Shown here: positions 60,301-64,000 of the stretch, piece by piece
How the letters are laid out: each line of letters begins with the position of its first letter
Position numbering within the stretch: the first letter of the stretch is position 1
Origin: Ustilago trichophora
Taxonomy: Eukaryota; Basidiomycota; Ustilaginomycetes; Ustilaginales; Ustilaginaceae
DNA: 64,000 bases
Assembly (NCBI GenBank): GCA_900323505.1
Contig: OOIN01000033.1
Coordinates: 310,001 to 374,000, forward strand
Direction of reading: 5' to 3'
The notes under the pieces: model-generated
The model's database searches: none
The model's input: only the letters and a program-made list of their open reading frames with translations
Told to the model about the DNA's origin: nothing
Made by a program: the position numbers and the translations under genes

Positions 60301-62217
60301 TTTGGCGTGGAGGAACTCTTTTTGTGGGGGAGACAGGGCTTGGGTTTTGGATCGTCGAGTTGTTCGCGGTGGCTCACTGCTGAGAATAGGATCGCAGATG
60401 ATTTTCCGGTTTTGCTTGCACTCGGCCGTGGTCTCAGCAAAAGCTAGATGCTTTGCTCGTAGGAGATCGAGGAGGTGTTGGCGTTGTGCAGCAGTCCCTA
60501 TTTTACCAAAGCGACTATGAAGGGCCTTAACTACTCTCTCAGCACGTTCAGCTGACTCGTCATCAGCTCTGCCGCTGATTCGATAAGGCCGGAAAGATTG
60601 CTGGTATGATAGTCGGCGAGCAAGGTAGTCTGGATCGGAGCAGCGGAGGGGCAGTCGTTGTTGCAACTTTTTGAGCTCATGCTTATCAACAGGAAGAACA
60701 AAACTAACGGAATGTGCTGGTTTGATGTTCAAGTCGATGAAAGGGTCCAAGTCGGGGGTCGTGTCGATGCAATCATCCAACAGTTCGCCGTAATCGTCTG
60801 CGAGATAGTCATCCTCAACTTCAAGCGATGCGACGGTAGAAACTTCGGATGGTTCGCAGAATAGCTGCTCAATGTTGGCATATGGATGCCTCGCAACAAG
60901 CATGCGTACAGCTTCCATTGGTGTTTCGGGGACGTACGGGCGATTGAGGATGTTGTAGTTGGGAATGACACGAGCCCATTTACGGAAGACTGATTGTCGA
61001 TCGTTCTGGGGAAGGAAAAGGACATCGAGCTCATAAAAGTGCAGTGCACCAGCCATTACCTTCCATGGTTTGCCGAGTAATACCTTTTGAACGGAAGTGG
61101 GCATAACTTCGAACTCGACTTCGACTGGTACCGTGAAGTTATCGTCGATGTCTTGGACTGAAGTTTCGGCTCGGACTTTGCCTCTGGATTGCATGACTTG
61201 TCCACTTGCCATTCGCAGATAGAGAGTGGATGGCAAGACTTCTAAGTCGAGGCTGGAAACCATGGAAGCAGACATGACATTGACCATTGCTCCTTCATCT
61301 AACCCTGCTTCAACGTTGCAAGTGGCCTTGTCATCACGTGGGTTTGTGAATCGTGCCTGCAGGAAGAAGAATTGATTGCGATAGGTATGAGCGTTGTCTC
61401 GTAGGGCTCTGAGATCAACGTTTGGATGGGGAGCACGTCTACGACGAGGGCTTTTGGGTCGTGTCATGTCTGGTAAAGGCGGCGTATTGACGGGAGTTTC
61501 ATGACGATCAGGTGGCGGCGGCGTAACTGGTGACGGAGAGCGAACATGGACTGGCACAAGCTGTGATGGCCTTGGTCCAAAGTTGTCGAGGGTTTGTTTC
61601 GTGAATGATGAGGTCAAAAGGTTCAAAATGTCTTGCGGATGCTCATTGAGTCGGTCGTCAGTGCCGCCAAATGATGTCGAAGGGGGAAGGGAATCGGAAA
61701 AAGAAACCAAAACTGGAACGGAACCGAAACACTGCACATCAAGATTGGTGCTCACGCCTCTCACACCGTCGGCCAAGGTACACAGCTTTTCATTTTTAAC
61801 CCAAGATAGAGCTTCTCTCCCTTCCTTGGAGGAAGGGGGCATGGATCTCTGCGCGGTGCCAGCACCAGACGAAGAATGATCACCTTTATGAGAAGTTACC
61901 CCGGGAGATAAAGCATGTTCTTGACGAACGTGGGAGGTGGGCAATGAGTCACTTACCTCGACGGCTGCCCGTACCATTCGACATTGCTCGGTCGTGTAAC
62001 GAGGTGTCTTCGTGGGGACGGGCTGATTCAAAACGGAATGGATGGCACACGACTTAAGGGAACGCTTAGAAGAAGGAAGCAAAAGAGTCTGCGTCGACCC
62101 GAAAGAAAGAGAATTATTGTCCGTGATACAAGAAGCGATGGGGGACGCAGTGTCGAGACCCGTATTGTCGTTATTGGCCAAGCGAGAAGGGTCTGCAAGG
62201 TTCGCCGGCCTTAGTTG
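57274..62217 (-). CDS. Pol polyprotein (protease, RT, RNase H, integrase)
   Basis: Open from the slippery site to 57274, about 1647 residues; no suitable ATG near its start, so it is read as a Gag-Pol fusion. Residue positions are from 62181. A Ser/Pro-rich head precedes a retropepsin-like domain (about 288-405) whose active site reads LDEGAMVNVMS rather than DS/TG. The RT follows, with YAPINHYMKDNSFIPGDIEV, FKGDGCAGF and the polymerase motif FWMDDVA (about 812). RNase H begins PFIVQSDWSAEGIGAVLLQE. Integrase has an HHCC zinc finger (HDQAHMG...CKTCQLFG) and core MDFVSLP and IISDGGSHFD. Exactly 35 residues after the second Asp, where Glu is expected, the sequence is NGLVKRNN, with Lys (57952-57954). 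The C terminus has an SH3-like LAPKWVGPYVVMKKQRKSY segment. Confidence 0.92.
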   Translation of the reverse strand, partial: QLRPANLADPSRLANNDNTGLDTASPIASCITDNNSLSFGSTQTLLLPSSKRSLKSCAIHSVLNQPVPTKTPRYTTEQCRMVRAAVEVSDSLPTSHVRQEHALSPGVTSHKGDHSSSGAGTAQRSMPPSSKEGREALSWVKNEKLCTLADGVRGVSTNLDVQCFGSVPVLVSFSDSLPPSTSFGGTDDRLNEHPQDILNLLTSSFTKQTLDNFGPRPSQLVPVHVRSPSPVTPPPPDRHETPVNTPPLPDMTRPKSPRRRRAPHPNVDLRALRDNAHTYRNQFFFLQARFTNPRDDKATCNVEAGLDEGAMVNVMSASMVSSLDLEVLPSTLYLRMASGQVMQSRGKVRAETSVQDIDDNFTVPVEVEFEVMPTSVQKVLLGKPWKVMAGALHFYELDVLFLPQNDRQSVFRKWARVIPNYNILNRPYVPETPMEAVRMLVARHPYANIEQLFCEPSEVSTVASLEVEDDYLADDYGELLDDCIDTTPDLDPFIDLNIKPAHSVSFVLPVDKHELKKLQQRLPLRCSDPDYLARRLSYQQSFRPYRISGRADDESAERAERVVKALHSRFGKIGTAAQRQHLLDLLRAKHLAFAETTAECKQNRKIICDPILSSEPPRTTRRSKTQALSPPQKEFLHAKVRELIDNGFMIKINEDEVKWISETRIVPKPASEIDSNVSLEELRLQANAALKDAGLEYDESLPPPKCPALTPSTTIKTAETRYHLVHNYAPINHYMKDNSFIPGDIEVKATKLSGKQFLFKGDGCAGFFIMANLRLVTLLSVTYVEDFGFVGYTVMPFGFKVGPSLYYRFITTAFGDLFDRDSDFWMDDVATGHHDFDAYFLWLREFLDRAIDTGFTLSVQKCQFLYENITFCGQLVGQDGIRADPARLKAILSWPVPKTVREIMVFRGVCSYLRSKVPNFAKVFAPLDSLTMSVDNYDASLEGVWTKDHHDAFLRVKNALVNSRVLKEPRYDRPFIVQSDWSAEGIGAVLLQEHTMQKDIQGKWHLVNDLEPAPNPNNTYRKVVFPIAYASKKCSPAESRYSAHLGELVAAKFALTRFTPFTFGQPIILVTDCMALRDILRNDKMPAAHARWREQLLAHNIIRVEHCAGHRHGLAHGLSHRPYSSDEDLDEKPVQPEDRDLLCTDHHFDLCLAMSKEQPDNDSPVQHSLAYDLPKYAEKLAGRYLVIDEEAGSLVKRFEGDELEPVVRFLLLLEMPDSSAAREKIKRMKRYKLVDGQLSYVQDELVLQAIPRQEGHERLLKAHDQAHMGINMLVKKMRLQQAVTWPRLYADARLVVKTCKTCQLFGPRSRSVLDPIIVSSPMETWAMDFVSLPSSHGKSKLLVVVDYFSRFVWGFPLAKARGRDVVQCLTVLRDQVSALPLTIISDGGSHFDCAEVYDFLADNDVGHHITPAYAPWVNGLVKRNNGLIIEGLRRACATATSASSTDFPWHEQLPKVLWELNHRPIPDLSNLSPTELLYGYVIADRESSKTGSPSINKVHLQRAFIDTCRVDAMSSYETAQAKRTEQSRPRRRGVPIDNGDLVLQHQTIYESTYSTQAKLAPKWVGPYVVMKKQRKSYIIRSLTDGTEERVHLDRLKRYWPSPELKPPIFHTANNESGLRPSAKEIVASALAGEDELRPAPRLHAVSN

Positions 62218-63272
62218 TTTCCCTGGCCGTGCAGAGCTCTGGCATAAGCCTTACGGTAGTTCTGCTCGAGCTGAGGAACGGGTCTGTCGGAATGACAGTT
62301 GCTGAACATATGACCTCGGTGGCCACAACGATGACACTCGCCCGTGCCAGGCCTCTCGGTTCCAGGAGTGACTGGATAGGCCCAGTAGGCAGGCGGGGAG
62401 ATCGTAACGCGCGGATGCTCGACAGTGTACCTCTTGAGAGCCTCATGGTACTGACGATGGCCTTCATCGTCGTCAGGGAAACTGTACTGAGGGATGGTGG
62501 CGACATCGACATTAGGAGATTTAGGTCGAGCAATTTGGACATTGTTAGACACACCGTCATCGAAACGAGCACGTTTCTCTTCAGGTGGCGAGGGCGGCAT
62601 GTTGTTCTTGCGAAGTCCGTCGATGATGCGAGTGAGATTGGCGAGTTCGTTGTTCACCTTCTTGTCTCGGAGGTGACGGGCGTCATGTTCAGCGATGATC
62701 TCGTCGTAAACGGTAGACGGAAGATCACGGCAAGCATTGACACATTCCAAGACGGAGTCACGCATGAAACCAAGGTGAGGCTTAAGTTCGGCTGGGAGCG
62801 CAGTCCAGAACATGGAGGCCTTGAGCGGTTCGGAGGCATAGGTGCTGGTAACCTTGGTGGCGAGCGTGAGGGTCTCAGCCAGCCACTTGCGCCAAGCTGG
62901 GATGTCGCGAAGAGCCTCGACATTCTTCTTCACCTTGACGGCGTCGAGGAAGGCTTGGTAACGGGAGGCAGGAGTCTCCTTCGGCTTGAGGAGGTCGGCG
63001 AAATGAGAAAGGAATGCTTGTTCCAAGTCATCGAAGTGGGTCTGAGTTTCACGAGGGAGCGCATTGTACCAGTCGCGTGCAGCACCAGTCATGAACGTCT
63101 TGAAGTAGCGTGCTTTTCGAGTCGGGTTGTCATCGATCTTGCGGTCCAGGCAGAATCGGTCGAAATGGTCAAGCCAGACCTGGGCGTCGACGTCGGTGTA
63201 ATCGCCAGAGTAGTCGGCGATACCGTTGGAAAGTGCAGCCGCACCATTGGCTGGAGTAGGAGAGGCCGACAT
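62211..63272 (-). CDS. Gag capsid/nucleocapsid protein
   Basis: 353 residues from the first in-frame ATG (63272); the frame is open 65 codons further upstream without ATG. A retrotransposon gag domain spans about residues 25-190 (VWLDHFDRFCLDRK, ARDWYNALPRETQTHFDDLE, FLSHFADLL). Near the C terminus is one zinc knuckle, CHRCGHRGHMFSNC (CX2CX4HX4C), for RNA packaging. It ends ALHGQGNN then TAA; the slippery heptamer lies two codons before the stop. Presumably made in excess over Gag-Pol. Confidence 0.92.
   Translation of the reverse strand: MSASPTPANGAAALSNGIADYSGDYTDVDAQVWLDHFDRFCLDRKIDDNPTRKARYFKTFMTGAARDWYNALPRETQTHFDDLEQAFLSHFADLLKPKETPASRYQAFLDAVKVKKNVEALRDIPAWRKWLAETLTLATKVTSTYASEPLKASMFWTALPAELKPHLGFMRDSVLECVNACRDLPSTVYDEIIAEHDARHLRDKKVNNELANLTRIIDGLRKNNMPPSPPEEKRARFDDGVSNNVQIARPKSPNVDVATIPQYSFPDDDEGHRQYHEALKRYTVEHPRVTISPPAYWAYPVTPGTERPGTGECHRCGHRGHMFSNCHSDRPVPQLEQNYRKAYARALHGQGNN
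62217..62223 (-). promoter_or_regulatory. Putative -1 ribosomal frameshift site GGGAAAC
   Basis: On the minus strand gag reads CAG GGA AAC AAC TAA. G GGA AAC is a canonical X XXY YYZ heptamer. Slipping back one base continues CAA CTA AGG and stays open into pol. No pseudoknot was established by eye. Confidence 0.75.
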
Positions 63273-63854
63273 GCTGAGGCGCGCAAATTCACGGGTGATG
63301 GTGGGCGCATCTGACGGTTTTCTCGGACTTGGTGAACTCGGCTCTGGACTAGGCAAAGGTGAAGAGAGCGGCGAAGAGCTCTCAAAAGGGTGCGGTTTCG
63401 AAGGCTCCTCAGAGCCAGCGGAAGGGAGGAGTTTCGATGACGACGTGATGGCGGTTCTTGCGAGCAACCGTCAAGCCAGCTTACGCGAGTGCTAGACAGT
63501 CGCTGCCGCACAGCAAAGTCGTAAGCCGTAGAAGGAAAGCCCAAATGAGAACCTGAGAGCGTGAGAAGAAGCAAGGTCGCGTCTGATGAGACTGCGACAA
63601 CAGCGGATGGATTCGTTCTTGAACAACGAAGAGGAGACGAAAACGGAAATGACAAAGTCGTAATGGACGAGAACGTTATTAAGGTTGAGAGGAGGTAGTC
63701 GTGAGGGTCGAGAGATGAAAAGGGCGAACACTTGATCAAGAGCGATTGTGTTATTCGTCCTGATTGAGGTGGTCGAATGGCGCCAGAACGCCGGAAAAAG
63801 CAAAGAACGCTGGTCGACAAAGGCTGGACTATCGTTTCCGGGTTGGCCCCCCAA
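63273..63854 (-). other. 5' leader of the gypsy element with primer-binding site
   Basis: 582 bases between the 5' LTR and the gag ATG. Next to the LTR, after one spacer base, the minus strand reads TGGGGGGCCAACCCGG (complement 63838-63853), starting TGG as needed to pair with a tRNA CCA end. The matching tRNA was not identified. The gag frame extends into part of the leader. Confidence 0.7.
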
Positions 63855-64000
63855 TGTAATGAGCAAGTAATCAAATGTTAGTTAGACAAAGATGAAGTTC
63901 AGCTTGAGTATCGGAAGCATTGATGAAAGGATGGTTATGGTATTGAAGGAAGTGAAAAAATTTGCTGAGTCGCGACGAAGTTGACCTGCGTGTGGCATGA
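63855..64000 (-). repeat. 5' LTR of the gypsy element, truncated by window end
   Basis: The first 146 bases of the LTR in plus orientation. They equal 56779-56924 except position 6 (T here, C in the left copy). Confidence 0.95.

Larger units (their letters stand above)
56779..64000 (-). mobile_element. Ty3/gypsy LTR retrotransposon, incomplete at window edge
   Basis: Element transcribed right to left. Gag and pol lie between a left (3') LTR starting at 56779 and a right (5') LTR starting at 63855 and cut by the window end. The 146 visible bases of the right LTR match the left with one transition. Integrase follows RT/RNase H, which defines Ty3/gypsy order. Gag and pol are in different frames, linked by a GGGAAAC site. 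Both ORFs are open, so the copy is young, but the integrase has a suspicious substitution. The target duplication cannot be read as the right end is missing. Confidence 0.93.

Noticed and set aside
62229..63314. 361-codon plus-strand frame opposite gag
   Set aside because: Antisense shadow of a gag gene with a clear zinc knuckle; no family resemblance of its own.

Overview
The window reads as nuclear DNA of a smut-type basidiomycete fungus (Ustilaginomycotina, most like Ustilago or Sporisorium and relatives). The reasons are compact genes with zero to three short GT-AG introns, CpG-rich coding DNA, family membership (eisosome Pil1, GPR1/FUN34/YaaH transporters, GH76, fungal DUF2417-type protein) and typical basidiomycete transposon types. 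The genus is an inference; no rRNA or barcode locus is present.

Layout. 0-2.1 kb: no gene seen. 2.16-4.02 kb: sugar transporter. 4.0-8.2 kb: 4 kb without a gene, with two strongly CpG-depleted stretches around a CpG-rich one, probably decayed repeats. 8.23-11.29 kb: a PIF/Harbinger DNA transposon with transposase and Myb-like ORF. 11.6-49.9 kb: a gene-dense host block: BuGZ/ZNF207-like zinc finger, UDP-galactose transporter, DUF2417-type membrane protein, eIF4B, signal peptidase subunit SPC2, ALG9, ORC1, a mitochondrial PDK/BCKDK-type kinase, two divergent acetate-transporter-family genes, a broken polysaccharide deacetylase, VAM7, an aromatic amino acid decarboxylase-like enzyme, NIPSNAP, PIL1, GH76, CPD photolyase and PRPP synthetase. 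50-64 kb: a repeat-rich block holding a nested 110-bp hairpin, a tnp2/CACTA-type transposase of 1239 codons, a tandem repeat array and a nearly full-length Ty3/gypsy retrotransposon that runs off the right edge.

How the genes fit together. Most host genes are housekeeping. Several serve the secretory pathway or surface (ALG9, SPC2, UDP-galactose transporter, GH76, Pil1, VAM7), but nothing suggests a biosynthetic or effector cluster. Many neighbours are divergent pairs, and several of the shared upstream regions carry a recurring palindrome centred on CTGTACAG, perfect over 26 bp between the two acetate-transporter genes.

The most informative signals are: a GGGAAAC slippery site exactly where the retrotransposon's gag and pol frames meet; a lysine at the third DD35E position of the same element's integrase despite near-identical LTRs; CpG-depleted relic DNA next to CpG-rich younger transposons; and hairpin-forming ends on the Harbinger element. 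Exon coordinates were assigned by eye from splice consensus and protein continuity and have no transcript support.
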